Shown: in pieces, positions 52,440 through 61,254 of the stretch | Layout of the letters: each line of letters begins with the position of its first letter | Position numbering within the stretch: the stretch's first letter is position 1 | Assembly: GCF_002159175.1 (NCBI RefSeq) | Contig: NZ_NFGZ01000004.1 | Location: forward strand, 122,511-186,510 | From: Flavonifractor sp. An92 | GTDB lineage: Bacteria; Bacillota; Clostridia; Oscillospirales; Oscillospiraceae | DNA length: 64,000 bases | Reading direction: 5' to 3' | Translations under genes and position numbers: made by a program | The notes under the pieces: generated by a model | Seen by the model: the letters and a program-made list of their open reading frames with translations, nothing else | Told to the model about the DNA's origin: nothing | Database searches by the model: none

Positions 52440-52691
52440 ATGTACCATAATGAATTATTTGGTTTGCGGTTGCGCAAGATACGCAGTCGAAACCATGAGA
52501 CTCAAAAGGAATTGGCGGAAATTTTGGGTGTAAAGCCAAACCAGATTGGTGAAATGGAAAATGGCCGTGGGGCAACAACCCTTGCAAAATTAGCGCACAT
52601 ATGTGAGCATTACAATGTTTCGGCCGACTACCTGCTGGGCCTGACGGACGAGCCGCGGCCTCTGGTATCAGAGAAGAAAGAAGAGGAGTAA
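52440..52691 (+). CDS. XRE-family HTH regulator
   Basis: 83 residues. Helix-turn-helix with QKELAEILGVKPNQIGEMENGRG (about 20-42) and the phage-repressor-like ending NVSADYLLGLTDEP. The first 170 bases use A/T-ending codons, unlike all neighbours, a sign of recent transfer. ATG 52440 with AAGGGGG upstream. The end of the gene contains the AGGAG that serves plsX, 4 bases downstream. Confidence 0.82.
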   Translation: MYHNELFGLRLRKIRSRNHETQKELAEILGVKPNQIGEMENGRGATTLAKLAHICEHYNVSADYLLGLTDEPRPLVSEKKEEE

Positions 52692-52695
52692 AGAC

Positions 52696-53733
52696 ATGAA
52701 AATCATCGTAGACGCTATGGGCGGGGACAACGCGCCGGCCTCCAATGTAAAAGGTGCGCTGGCGGCGCTGCGGGAGCAGGGCACCGAGGTCATCCTGGTG
52801 GGCCGCGGGGAGGAGATCCTCAAGGTCCTCAACGAGGAGGGCATGGAGGAGCCCCCCACCGGCATGGAGATCGTCCACGCCAGCGAGGTGGTGGAGATCT
52901 GCGACAACCCCGCCACGGCGTTTCGGGAGAAGAAGGACTCCTCTCTCACCGTGGGCCTGAACCTCCTCAAGGACGGCAAGGGCGACGCCTTCGTCTCGGC
53001 GGGCAGCACCGGCGCCCTTCTGGCGGCGGCCACCCTGCTGGTCAAGCGCATCAAGGGCATCCGCCGGGCGGCCATGGCCCCGGTGGTCCCCACCGCCGCG
53101 GGCGGCGCGGTGCTCATCGACTGCGGCGCCACCGCCGAGTGCACCCCCGAGTACCTGCTCCAGTTCGCCTTCATGGGCTCCTATTACGCCGAGCATGTGC
53201 TGGGCCGCCCCGAGCCCCGGGTGGGCCTTCTCAACATCGGCGCCGAGCCCTCCAAGGGCACCGAGCTCCAGCAGCGGACCTATCAGCTCCTCAAGGAGGC
53301 CGGGGACCAGGGCCGCATCCACTTTGTGGGCAACGTGGAGGGCAAGGAGGCCGTGTACGGCCAGGCCGACGTCATCGTCTCCGACGGCTACTCCGGCAAC
53401 ATCTTCCTCAAAACCATGGAGGGCACCGGCGGCTTCCTGGCCAAGAAGATGAAGGACATGTTCAAGAAGAATATCTTCACCAAGCTGGCCGCCCTGATGG
53501 TGATGAGCGGCATCCAGGACCTGAAAAAGATGCTGGACGCCGGCGAGGTGGGCGGTACCGCCTTCATCGGCATCTCCAAGCCGGTCATCAAGGCCCACGG
53601 CTCCTCCGACGCCTACGCCATCAAGAACGCCATCCGCCAGGCCGCCAAGTTCGCCTCCTCCGGCATCATCGAGGACATCACCGAGAACGTGGAATACATG
53701 CGCCTGCCGGTCCACGGCGGCAAGAGCGAGTGA
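52696..53733 (+). CDS. plsX: Phosphate acyltransferase
   Basis: Converts acyl-ACP to acyl-phosphate for phospholipid synthesis. 345 residues. MKIIVDAMGGDNAP at the start, AFVSAGSTGALLAAATLLV near 96 and SDGYSGNIFLKTMEG near 228 are family blocks. Its AGGAG ribosome site lies within the upstream XRE gene. acpP follows under its own promoter. Confidence 0.96.
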   Translation: MKIIVDAMGGDNAPASNVKGALAALREQGTEVILVGRGEEILKVLNEEGMEEPPTGMEIVHASEVVEICDNPATAFREKKDSSLTVGLNLLKDGKGDAFVSAGSTGALLAAATLLVKRIKGIRRAAMAPVVPTAAGGAVLIDCGATAECTPEYLLQFAFMGSYYAEHVLGRPEPRVGLLNIGAEPSKGTELQQRTYQLLKEAGDQGRIHFVGNVEGKEAVYGQADVIVSDGYSGNIFLKTMEGTGGFLAKKMKDMFKKNIFTKLAALMVMSGIQDLKKMLDAGEVGGTAFIGISKPVIKAHGSSDAYAIKNAIRQAAKFASSGIIEDITENVEYMRLPVHGGKSE

Positions 53734-53793
53734 CGGGGTTTACAGGGTTTCCCTCGAAATTTTGTAGGCTTTGGCGAAAAATGAAAATGGCAC

Positions 53794-53822
53794 TTGACAC
53801 AGCGCCATATCTTGCCTATTAT
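53794..53822 (+). promoter_or_regulatory. Promoter of acpP
   Basis: TTGACA at 53794, 17 bases, TATTAT at 53817. No FapR-type palindrome is visible around it. Confidence 0.82.
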
Positions 53823-53873
53823 TTTAGTGCAATCAACCGTTCCAGCGGGAACGCGGGATAGGAGTAGATCACT

Positions 53874-54107
53874 ATGGTATTTGAAAAGATCGTGGAGCTG
53901 CTGTCTGAGCAGCTGGGCGTGGACCCCGACAACATCACCATGGATACCTCGTTTGAGGAACTGGGCGCTGACTCCGTGGACGTGGTCGATCTGACCATGG
54001 CGGTGGAGGAGGCCTTCAACCTGGAGGACCTGGCCGACGAGAATCTGTCCGACATGACCACCGTGGGCGATTTCGTGCGTTTCCTCCAGAAGAAACTGGA
54101 CGACTAA
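53874..54107 (+). CDS. acpP: Acyl carrier protein
   Basis: 77 residues, acidic, four helices. The phosphopantetheine serine is S34 in GADSVDVVDL; most fatty-acid ACPs have DSL here, so DSV is a mild variant. Carries growing acyl chains; neighbours plsX and rnc are the standard context. Followed by a terminator. Confidence 0.96.
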   Translation: MVFEKIVELLSEQLGVDPDNITMDTSFEELGADSVDVVDLTMAVEEAFNLEDLADENLSDMTTVGDFVRFLQKKLDD

Positions 54108-54120
54108 GACTGCCGAACCG

Positions 54121-54155
54121 GGAAGCCCCGCTCCAGAGCGGGGCTTTCCTTTTTG
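54121..54155 (+). terminator. Terminator after acpP
   Basis: GAAGCCCCGCT pairs with AGCGGGGCTTTC, then T5. Confidence 0.88.
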
Positions 54156-54181
54156 AGTGAACGAAGGAAGGAGGAGCGATC

Positions 54182-54859
54182 ATGCTGCCACTGGAAGAGA
54201 CACTGGGCTATACCTTTCGGGACCCTTCTCTGCTGGATCACGCGCTGACTCACAGCTCCTACGCCAATGAGAACCGCGCCCGCGGGAGCCAGAGCAACGA
54301 GCGGCTGGAATTTCTGGGCGATTCGGTGCTGGGCATGGTGACGGCGGATTTTCTGTACCGCACCCACCCGGACCTCCCCGAGGGCGACCTCACCCGCACC
54401 CGGGCGGCTCTGGTGTGCGAGGAGAGCCTGGTGGAGGTGGCCCACGCCTGGAACCTGGGGGCCTATCTGAAGCTGGGCCGGGGCGAGAGCGCCGGAGGCG
54501 GCCGCAGCCGCCCGTCCATCCAGGCCGACGCGGTGGAGGCCGTACTGGCCGCCGTGTACCTGGACGGGGGCATCGGTTCCGCCCGGAAGATCATCCAGAA
54601 GTACATTCTGGACGCCGAGGCCGAGCGGGGCAAGAACCGGGACTATAAGACGGCCTTGCAGGAACTGGTCCAGCGGGAGAGCGGCCAGGTGCTGCAATAC
54701 CATCTGGTGGGCTCCAGCGGCCCGGACCACGCCAAGGTGTTCACCGTAGAGGTGACCCTCAACGGCAAGACCGTGGGCCGGGGCGAGGGCCACAGCAAAA
54801 AGGAAGCCGAGCAGAATTCTGCCCGCGCCGCCATCGACGCGCTGGGCGGAGGAAAGTAA
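54182..54859 (+). CDS. rnc: Ribonuclease III
   Basis: Cleaves double-stranded RNA in rRNA maturation and also processes SRP RNA in Firmicutes. 225 residues: catalytic signature NERLEFLGDSVLG near residue 39, second acidic set in QADAVEAVLAAVY, and a C-terminal dsRBD (about 155-225) with KEAEQNSARAAI. GAAGGAGGAG before ATG 54182. Confidence 0.96.
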   Translation: MLPLEETLGYTFRDPSLLDHALTHSSYANENRARGSQSNERLEFLGDSVLGMVTADFLYRTHPDLPEGDLTRTRAALVCEESLVEVAHAWNLGAYLKLGRGESAGGGRSRPSIQADAVEAVLAAVYLDGGIGSARKIIQKYILDAEAERGKNRDYKTALQELVQRESGQVLQYHLVGSSGPDHAKVFTVEVTLNGKTVGRGEGHSKKEAEQNSARAAIDALGGGK

Positions 54860-54864
54860 GCGCC

Positions 54865-54906
54865 GGGCCGGAGGGCCATGCCGGAGAGCATGGACTCCGG
54901 CCTTTT
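54865..54906 (+). terminator. Terminator after rnc
   Basis: GGCCGGAG pairs with CTCCGGCC with an inner ATGC/GCAT stem, then T4. Confidence 0.8.
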
Positions 54907-54931
54907 CCGCGTCCCGTCGGGTGCGAAAGGG

Positions 54932-54960
54932 TTTGCAAAACAGGGCTTGGGTTGGTATAA
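54932..54960 (+). promoter_or_regulatory. Promoter of smc
   Basis: TTGCAA at 54932, 17 bases, TATAAT at 54955. Confidence 0.82.
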
Positions 54961-55020
54961 TAATGTATTACCATATGTGCGCCCTGGAAGAACGGCAGGG
55001 TAAGCGGCGAGGTGTCCAAT

Positions 55021-58000
55021 TTGCATTTAAAAGCGCTCGAGATCCAGGGATTCAAGTCTTTTCCAGATAAAACAGTTTTAACCTTTGGCGAGGCCATCAC
55101 CGCCATTGTGGGCCCCAACGGCTCGGGCAAGTCCAACCTGTCCGACGCCATCCGCTGGGTCATGGGGGAGCAGTCCACCCGGGCCCTCCGGGGCGGCAAG
55201 ATGGAGGACGTCATCTTCGGCGGCACCGAGAAGCGCCGCCAGGTGGGCTTTGCCGAGGTGAGCCTCATCCTGGACAACAGCGACGGGGCCCTCCACATCG
55301 AAGAGCCGGAGGTCATGGTCACCCGCCGCTACTACCGCTCGGGGGAGAGCGAATACTATATCAACCGCCGCTCGGTCCGCCTGCGGGACGTGAACGAGCT
55401 CTTTATGGACACCGGCCTGGGCCGGGAGGGCTACTCCATCATCGGCCAGGGCAAGATCGACGAGATTTTGTCGGTGAAGAGCGCCGACCGCCGGGAGGTC
55501 TTTGAGGAGGCCGCCGGCATCTCCCGCTTCCGCCACCGGAAGGAGGAGGCCGAGCGCAAGCTGGAGCGCACCGAGGAGAATCTGGTGCGCATCGGCGACA
55601 AGATCGATGAGCTGGAGCTCCAGGTGGAGCCCCTGCGCCACCAGGCCGAGAAGGCGAAAAAATTCCTCCTTCTGCGGGACGAGCTGCGGGGGCTGGAGAT
55701 CTCCCTGTGGCTGGAGCAGCTGGACAAGCTCCGCGCCGCCATGGTGAAGGCCTCCACCGACTGCGAGCAGACCGCCCGCCAGCGGGAGGAGGTCCGGCAG
55801 AAGCTGGAGGCCCTCTACGCCGCGTCGGAGGAGATTTCCACCCAGATGCGGGAGAAGGACCTGGAGGCGGAGAACATCCGCTTCACCGTCATGCAGCGCC
55901 AGACCGACGCCAACGAGGTGGAGAGCGCCGTGGCGGTGCTCAAGAGCAACATCCAGAACAACCTGGACAACACCCAGCGCATCCGGCAGGAGCTGGAGCA
56001 GCGGGGGGACCGCGCCCAGGCCCTCTCTGCCCAGATCGGGGAGCGGAAGGACCGGGTGGAGGCCATCCGCGCCGAGCAGGCCGCCCAGCGCGCCGCCCTT
56101 GCCCAGCGGGAGGAGGAGCGGAAAGAGCTGGACCGCCAGGCGGGGGCTCTGGCCGGAGAGCTGGAGGAATTAAGGAAGAAGGAACAGCTGGACACCGCCT
56201 CCGCCGGTGAGGCCAAGGAGCTGCTGTCCGCGCTGGCCGCCGCCGCCCAGGAGCTGCTGGACCGGGACGGCGCGGTGCGCCGGGCCCTCAGCGACGGGGA
56301 GGAGACCCTGTCCGCCCTGGAGGGGGAGGCCAAGGAGGCCGAGACTGCCCTCCGCGAGGCCAAGGAGGAGCGGGAAAACCTCCAGAACGTCATCCAGGGC
56401 TACACCCTCCGGGTCCAGAGCCGGGAGAAGAAGGCCCGGGCCGCCGAGGAGGAGCACATGCGCCTCCAGGTGGAGGAGAAGTCCCTCCAGTCCCGCATTC
56501 ACATGCTCAGCGAGATGGAAAAGCTCTACGAGGGCTATTCCAAGGCGGTGCGCCTGGTGATGAACGAGGCCGAGCGGGACCGCCTCCGGGGGCTCCACGG
56601 GCCGGTGGCGGGGCTCATCCGGGTGCCCGACCGTTGCGCCGTGGCCATCGAGATCGCCCTGGGCGGCGCCATGCAGCACATCGTCACCCAGCGGGAGGAG
56701 GACGCTAAGGCCGCCATCGGCTGGCTCAAGCGCCGGGACGCGGGCCGGTGTACCTTCCTGCCTCTGGACGCCATCCGACCCGCCCAGTTCCGGGAGCGGG
56801 GCGTGGAGCGGGAGCCGGGCTTCGTGGGGCTGGGGGATACCCTGGTCACCTGCGAGGAACAGTATCGGAACGTCCTCTCCTATCTGCTGGGGCGGACGGT
56901 CATCGCCGAGGACCTGGACGCCGCCGTGGCTATGGCCCGGAAGTACGGCCACCGCTTCAAGATCGTCACCCTGGACGGACAGGTCCTGAACCCCGGCGGC
57001 TCCATGACCGGCGGCTCAGTGAGCCGCTCGGCGGGCATCCTCAGCCGGGCCAACGAGCTGGAGCGGCTGCAGGAGCAGTCCGCGGGGCTGAAAGTACGGC
57101 TGGAGGAGGCCCTCCGGGCCCGGTCGGAGGCCGGGCGGGAGGAGGTCGCCGCCCGCTATGAGCTGGAAAACGCCCAGGAAGAGCAGCGCCGCATCCAGGA
57201 GCGCATTGCCCAGCTGGAGGAGCGCGTGGGCCAGTACCGCCAGCGTTTGGAGGAGATGCACCGCGCCCGGGACGAGCGGCGGGAGGAGCTGGAACAGCTC
57301 AGCCAGCGCTCCGCCCAGACCGAGGCCGACACCCAGAAGGCCCGCGCGCGTATCGAGGAGCTGGAGGGCTCCGCCGCCGCCCTGCGGGCCCAGGCCCAGG
57401 GCAAGGAGGAGGGCCAGTCCCACTTCCGGGCCCGGGGCGAGGCGCTGAGCCAGGAGACGGCGGCCATCCGGGCCCGTCTGGACGCCCTGGACGCGGAGCT
57501 GGGCTCCAGCCAGCAGGCGCTGGAGCAGCTGGAGGACCTGCGCCGGGACCTGATGGGGGACCGGGAGGCCCAGGCCGCCCTGCTGGCCGAGTACGAGAGC
57601 AAGAACCGCGACCTGGAGGGCGAGATCGCCCGAAAGGAGGGGGAGCTGGAGACCATCCGCCGGGAGAACGAGGCCCGGCAGGGGGAGCTCCAGCGCCTGA
57701 GCGAGGAGCGCCTTGCCCTGGAGGGGAAGCGCGGCCAGGCCGACAAGGACGCCCGGGAACAGAACGGCGTCCTGCTCCGGCTGGAGCGGGAGGTGTCGGT
57801 GCTGGAGCAGCGCCGGGCCGCCCTGGACGGCGAGCAGAAGAGCGTGCTGGACCGGCTCTGGGAGACCTACGCCCTCAGCCACGAGGCCGCCCAGGCCCAG
57901 CGCATTCCCCTGGAGAGCACCGCCCAGGCCCAGCGCCGGGTGGCGGAGCTGAAGAAGGGCATCTCCGCCCTGGGCAACATCAACCTGGACGCCATCGAGG

Positions 58001-58590
58001 AGTTCGAGCGCATCAACGAGCGCTATACCTACCTGGTGGACCAGCGGGATGACGTGGAGAAGGCGAAAAAGGAGCTCACCGGGGTCATCACCGACATCAC
58101 CGGCGAGATGAAGCGCATCTTCGCCCAGCAGTTCGCCATCCTCAACGAGGCCTTCCAAAAGACCTTCCAGGAGCTCTTCGGCGGCGGACGGGCCGCTCTG
58201 GAGCTGGAGGATGAGAGCGACATCCTGAATTGCGGCATCGAGATCCAGGTCCAGCCCCCCGGAAAGGCCCTGAAGGTGCTGTCCCTCCTCTCCGGCGGTG
58301 AGAAGGCCTTCGTGGCCATCGCGCTGTACTTCGCCATTCTGAAGGTGCGGCCCACCCCGTTCTGCGTCATGGACGAGATCGAGGCCGCCCTGGACGACGC
58401 CAACGTGGTGCGCTTCGCCCACTACATGCGCCAGGTGGCGGACAAGACGCAATTCATCGTCATCACCCACCGCCGGGGCACCATGGAGGAGGCGGACATC
58501 CTGTACGGCGTCACCATGCAGGAGCGGGGGGTCAGCCGGATGCTGGCCATCAATCTGAACGACGCGGCGGCAGAGCTGGGCATTGAGTGA
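55021..58590 (+). CDS. smc: Chromosome partition/condensation ATPase SMC
   Basis: 1189 residues from TTG 55021 (MHLKALEIQGFKSF, GAGGTG 6 bases upstream); a GTG nine bases earlier would add MSN. Walker A GPNGSGKSN at 31-39, long coiled coil (about 170-490), hinge (about 510-670, GPVAGLIRV and NPGGSMTGG), second coiled coil, signature LSLLSGGEKAFVAIAL and Walker B FCVMDEIEAALDD near the end. Loops and condenses DNA with ScpA/ScpB, whose genes are not in the window. Confidence 0.97.
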   Translation: MHLKALEIQGFKSFPDKTVLTFGEAITAIVGPNGSGKSNLSDAIRWVMGEQSTRALRGGKMEDVIFGGTEKRRQVGFAEVSLILDNSDGALHIEEPEVMVTRRYYRSGESEYYINRRSVRLRDVNELFMDTGLGREGYSIIGQGKIDEILSVKSADRREVFEEAAGISRFRHRKEEAERKLERTEENLVRIGDKIDELELQVEPLRHQAEKAKKFLLLRDELRGLEISLWLEQLDKLRAAMVKASTDCEQTARQREEVRQKLEALYAASEEISTQMREKDLEAENIRFTVMQRQTDANEVESAVAVLKSNIQNNLDNTQRIRQELEQRGDRAQALSAQIGERKDRVEAIRAEQAAQRAALAQREEERKELDRQAGALAGELEELRKKEQLDTASAGEAKELLSALAAAAQELLDRDGAVRRALSDGEETLSALEGEAKEAETALREAKEERENLQNVIQGYTLRVQSREKKARAAEEEHMRLQVEEKSLQSRIHMLSEMEKLYEGYSKAVRLVMNEAERDRLRGLHGPVAGLIRVPDRCAVAIEIALGGAMQHIVTQREEDAKAAIGWLKRRDAGRCTFLPLDAIRPAQFRERGVEREPGFVGLGDTLVTCEEQYRNVLSYLLGRTVIAEDLDAAVAMARKYGHRFKIVTLDGQVLNPGGSMTGGSVSRSAGILSRANELERLQEQSAGLKVRLEEALRARSEAGREEVAARYELENAQEEQRRIQERIAQLEERVGQYRQRLEEMHRARDERREELEQLSQRSAQTEADTQKARARIEELEGSAAALRAQAQGKEEGQSHFRARGEALSQETAAIRARLDALDAELGSSQQALEQLEDLRRDLMGDREAQAALLAEYESKNRDLEGEIARKEGELETIRRENEARQGELQRLSEERLALEGKRGQADKDAREQNGVLLRLEREVSVLEQRRAALDGEQKSVLDRLWETYALSHEAAQAQRIPLESTAQAQRRVAELKKGISALGNINLDAIEEFERINERYTYLVDQRDDVEKAKKELTGVITDITGEMKRIFAQQFAILNEAFQKTFQELFGGGRAALELEDESDILNCGIEIQVQPPGKALKVLSLLSGGEKAFVAIALYFAILKVRPTPFCVMDEIEAALDDANVVRFAHYMRQVADKTQFIVITHRRGTMEEADILYGVTMQERGVSRMLAINLNDAAAELGIE

Positions 58591-58619
58591 TGCCGCTGTA
58601 AGATAAAGGAGTATCAACA

Positions 58620-59528
58620 ATGGGATTTTTTGACAAGATCAAGGCGGGCCTCACCCGCACCAAGGAGAACATCGCCAGCATCGGCCACTCTTTCGACCAG
58701 CTCTTCGTGGGCGAACTGGACGACGACTTCTACGACGAGCTGGAGGAGGCGCTGATCCTCTCCGACATGGGCGTGGAGACCGCCATGAAGGCGGTGGAGG
58801 AGCTGCGCAGCCGGGCCAAGAGCCAGAAGATCAAGAACGCCGACGAGGGCCGGGAGTGCCTGCGCACCATCCTCACCGAGTTCCTGGACGTGGGGGACCT
58901 GTCCCTCCAGCTCCACACCAAGCCGTCGGTGGCCCTGTTCATCGGCGTGAACGGCGTGGGCAAGACCACCACCATCGGCAAGCTGGCCGCCCGGATGAAG
59001 GGGGACGGCAAGCGGGTGCTGATGGCGGCCGCCGACACCTTCCGCGCCGCCGCCGCCGACCAGCTGGAGATCTGGAGCCAGCGCTGCGGGGTGGACATCG
59101 TCCGCCAGCACGAGGGCGCCGACCCCGCTGCCGTGGTCTTTGACGCCCTGTCGGCGGCCAAGGCCCGGAACACCGACGTCATCCTGGTGGACACCGCCGG
59201 GCGGCTCCACAACAAGCAGAACCTGATGAACGAGCTCAACAAGATCAGCCGCATCCTGGACCGGGAGCTCCCCGACGCCGACCGGGAGACCCTCCTGGTG
59301 CTGGACGCCACCACCGGCCAGAACGGCCTCATCCAGGCCAAGCAGTTCCAGGAGGCCGCCGGCATCACCGGCATCGTCCTCACCAAGCTGGACGGCAGCG
59401 CCAAGGGCGGCATTGTGATCGCCATCGCCCAGGAGCTGGGCGTGCCGGTGAAGTTCATCGGCGTGGGCGAGGGCATCGACGACCTGATGCCCTTCGAGCC
59501 CGCCGAGTTTGTGAAGGCCTTTGTGTAA
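58620..59528 (+). CDS. ftsY: SRP receptor GTPase FtsY
   Basis: 302 residues: N domain then G domain with GVNGVGKTTT (P-loop, near residue 103), DTAGRLHN and TKLDGSAKGG. The acidic A domain found in E. coli is absent, as normal in Firmicutes. Docks the SRP (RNA at 33377) at the membrane. AAAGGAG before ATG 58620, 29 bases after smc. Confidence 0.97.
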   Translation: MGFFDKIKAGLTRTKENIASIGHSFDQLFVGELDDDFYDELEEALILSDMGVETAMKAVEELRSRAKSQKIKNADEGRECLRTILTEFLDVGDLSLQLHTKPSVALFIGVNGVGKTTTIGKLAARMKGDGKRVLMAAADTFRAAAADQLEIWSQRCGVDIVRQHEGADPAAVVFDALSAAKARNTDVILVDTAGRLHNKQNLMNELNKISRILDRELPDADRETLLVLDATTGQNGLIQAKQFQEAAGITGIVLTKLDGSAKGGIVIAIAQELGVPVKFIGVGEGIDDLMPFEPAEFVKAFV

Positions 59529-59559
59529 GAGAAACCAAATCGAAAGGACGGTTTTGACT

Positions 59560-60282
59560 ATGCCTCGTATCGACGGACGCCGCCCGGACCAGCTCCGGCC
59601 GGTGGAGATCATTCCCCATGTGAACCAGTTCGCGGAGGGCTCCTGCCTGATCCGCTGCGGCAATACCCAGGTGTTCTGCACCGCCAGCGTGGAGGACCGG
59701 GTGCCTCCCCACGTGGCCGAGGGCCACGGCTGGGTGACGGCGGAGTACTCCATGCTCCCCCGGGCCAACCGGGAGCGGAGCAAGCGGGACATCGCCAAAC
59801 TGAAGCTCTCCCCCCGCTCGGCGGAGATCCAGCGGCTCATCGGCCGCTCCCTCCGGGCGGTGGTGGACATGGAGGCTCTGGGGGAGCGCACCATCACGGT
59901 GGACTGCGACGTGCTCCAGGGCGACGGCGGCACCCGCACTGCGTCGGTGACCGGCGGCTTCGTGGCCCTGGCCCTGGCCTGCCGGAAGCTGATGACCCGG
60001 GGCGAGCTGACCAAAATGCCCCTCAAGAGCTTTGTGGCGGCGGTGTCCGCCGGCATCGTGGGGGAGGAGCCCCTGCTGGACCTGTGCTATGAGGAGGACT
60101 CCTCCGCCCAGGTGGACCTGAACTGCGTCATGGACGGCTCCGGCCGCCTCATCGAGATCCAGGGCACCGGCGAGGGCCGGCCCTTCACCATCGAGGAACA
60201 GCGCCGCCTGGTGGACCTGTGCGCCGGCGGCATCGCGGAGCTGCAGAAGCTGCAGCGGGACATTGTGGGGGAGTTAGGATGA
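59560..60282 (+). CDS. rph: Ribonuclease PH
   Basis: Phosphorolytic 3'-5' exoribonuclease trimming tRNA ends. 240 residues: RRPDQLRPVEI at the start, GWVTAEYSMLPRANRER, SLRAVVDMEALGERTI, and the phosphate site GGTRTASVTGG. ATG 59560 with AAAGGA upstream. The stop overlaps the next start by 4 bases (ATGA). Confidence 0.96.
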   Translation: MPRIDGRRPDQLRPVEIIPHVNQFAEGSCLIRCGNTQVFCTASVEDRVPPHVAEGHGWVTAEYSMLPRANRERSKRDIAKLKLSPRSAEIQRLIGRSLRAVVDMEALGERTITVDCDVLQGDGGTRTASVTGGFVALALACRKLMTRGELTKMPLKSFVAAVSAGIVGEEPLLDLCYEEDSSAQVDLNCVMDGSGRLIEIQGTGEGRPFTIEEQRRLVDLCAGGIAELQKLQRDIVGELG

Positions 60283-60878
60283 AACTGGTACTGGCGAGCA
60301 AGAACCCGAAGAAACTCAAGGAGCTGGGGGAGATCCTCTCCGCCCTGGGCGTGGAGGTCCTCAGCGAGGACCAGGCCGGCGTGGACGTGGAGGTGGAGGA
60401 GACCGGCACCACCTTTGCCGAGAACGCCAAGCTGAAAGCAGTGGCGGTGATGCAGGCCAGCGGCCTGCCTGCCGTGGCCGACGACTCCGGCCTGTGCGTG
60501 GACGCCCTCAACGGCGCGCCGGGCGTGTACTCCGCCCGCTACGGCGGCCCCGGGCTGGACGACGCGGGACGGTACAAACTCCTGCTGGAGAACATGCGGG
60601 GACAGCTGGACCGGCGGTGCAAGTTCGTGTCCGCCATCTGCTGCGCCTTCCCCAACGGGGACATCGTGGAGGCCTATGGCGAGTGCCCCGGCACCCTGGC
60701 CTACGCCCCCAAGGGGACCGACGGCTTTGGCTACGACCCCATCTTCTTTGTCCCCGAGCAGAAAAAGACCTTCGCCGAGCTGACGGCGGAGGAGAAGAAC
60801 GCCATCTCCCACCGGGGTCGGGCGCTGGCCCAGTTCCGGGAGAAGCTGGAAGTTTACAAGCAGACCCACAAGGAATAA
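60279..60878 (+). CDS. XTP/dITP diphosphatase (RdgB/HAM1)
   Basis: Removes non-canonical purine nucleoside triphosphates. 199 residues with LASKNPKKLKEL at 5-16, ADDSGLCVDALNGAPGVYSARY near 67, FGYDPIFFVPEQKKTFAEL near 148 and SHRGRAL. Coupled to rph by overlap, a common Firmicute pair. Confidence 0.95.
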   Translation: MKLVLASKNPKKLKELGEILSALGVEVLSEDQAGVDVEVEETGTTFAENAKLKAVAVMQASGLPAVADDSGLCVDALNGAPGVYSARYGGPGLDDAGRYKLLLENMRGQLDRRCKFVSAICCAFPNGDIVEAYGECPGTLAYAPKGTDGFGYDPIFFVPEQKKTFAELTAEEKNAISHRGRALAQFREKLEVYKQTHKE

Positions 60879-60899
60879 CAAAATAAAGGAGATTTCACA

Positions 60900-61220
60900 T
60901 TGGAACTGACGAGCAAGCAGCGGGCCCAGCTTCGGGGCCTGGCCAACGGTATCGACACCATCGTGCAGGTGGGCAAGGACGGCATCGGCGAGAACCTGGT
61001 CAAGCAGGTCAACGACGCCCTGGAGGCCCGGGAGCTGGTGAAGGGCCGCGTTCTGGAGAATTCCATGCTCACCCCCCGGGAGGCCGCCGAGGAGCTGGCC
61101 GTGAAGGCCCGGGCCGAGGTGGTGCAGGTGATCGGAACCAAATTCGTTCTCTATCGTCAAAGTCATCGGAAGGACCTGAAGGACCCCATCGTTCTGGTAA
61201 AGGACCGCAAGCGCGGATAA
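60900..61220 (+). CDS. YhbY-type (CRM domain) RNA-binding protein
   Basis: 106 residues: LTSKQRAQLRGLAN at the start and the CRM fold with GxxG-like VGKDGIGENLV, ending in the hydrophobic GTKFVLYR. Associates with pre-50S particles. TTG start at 60900, with AAAGGAG upstream. Between ITPase and nadD, as usual in Clostridia. Confidence 0.9.
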   Translation: MELTSKQRAQLRGLANGIDTIVQVGKDGIGENLVKQVNDALEARELVKGRVLENSMLTPREAAEELAVKARAEVVQVIGTKFVLYRQSHRKDLKDPIVLVKDRKRG

Positions 61221-61254
61221 GGAGCCGGGACACCGGCAGGAAAGGGTGCTGTGC

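Noticed and set aside
53794..53850. FapR operator at the acpP promoter
   Set aside because: No TTAGTACC-type palindrome is present; only a short TTTAGTGC resemblance.
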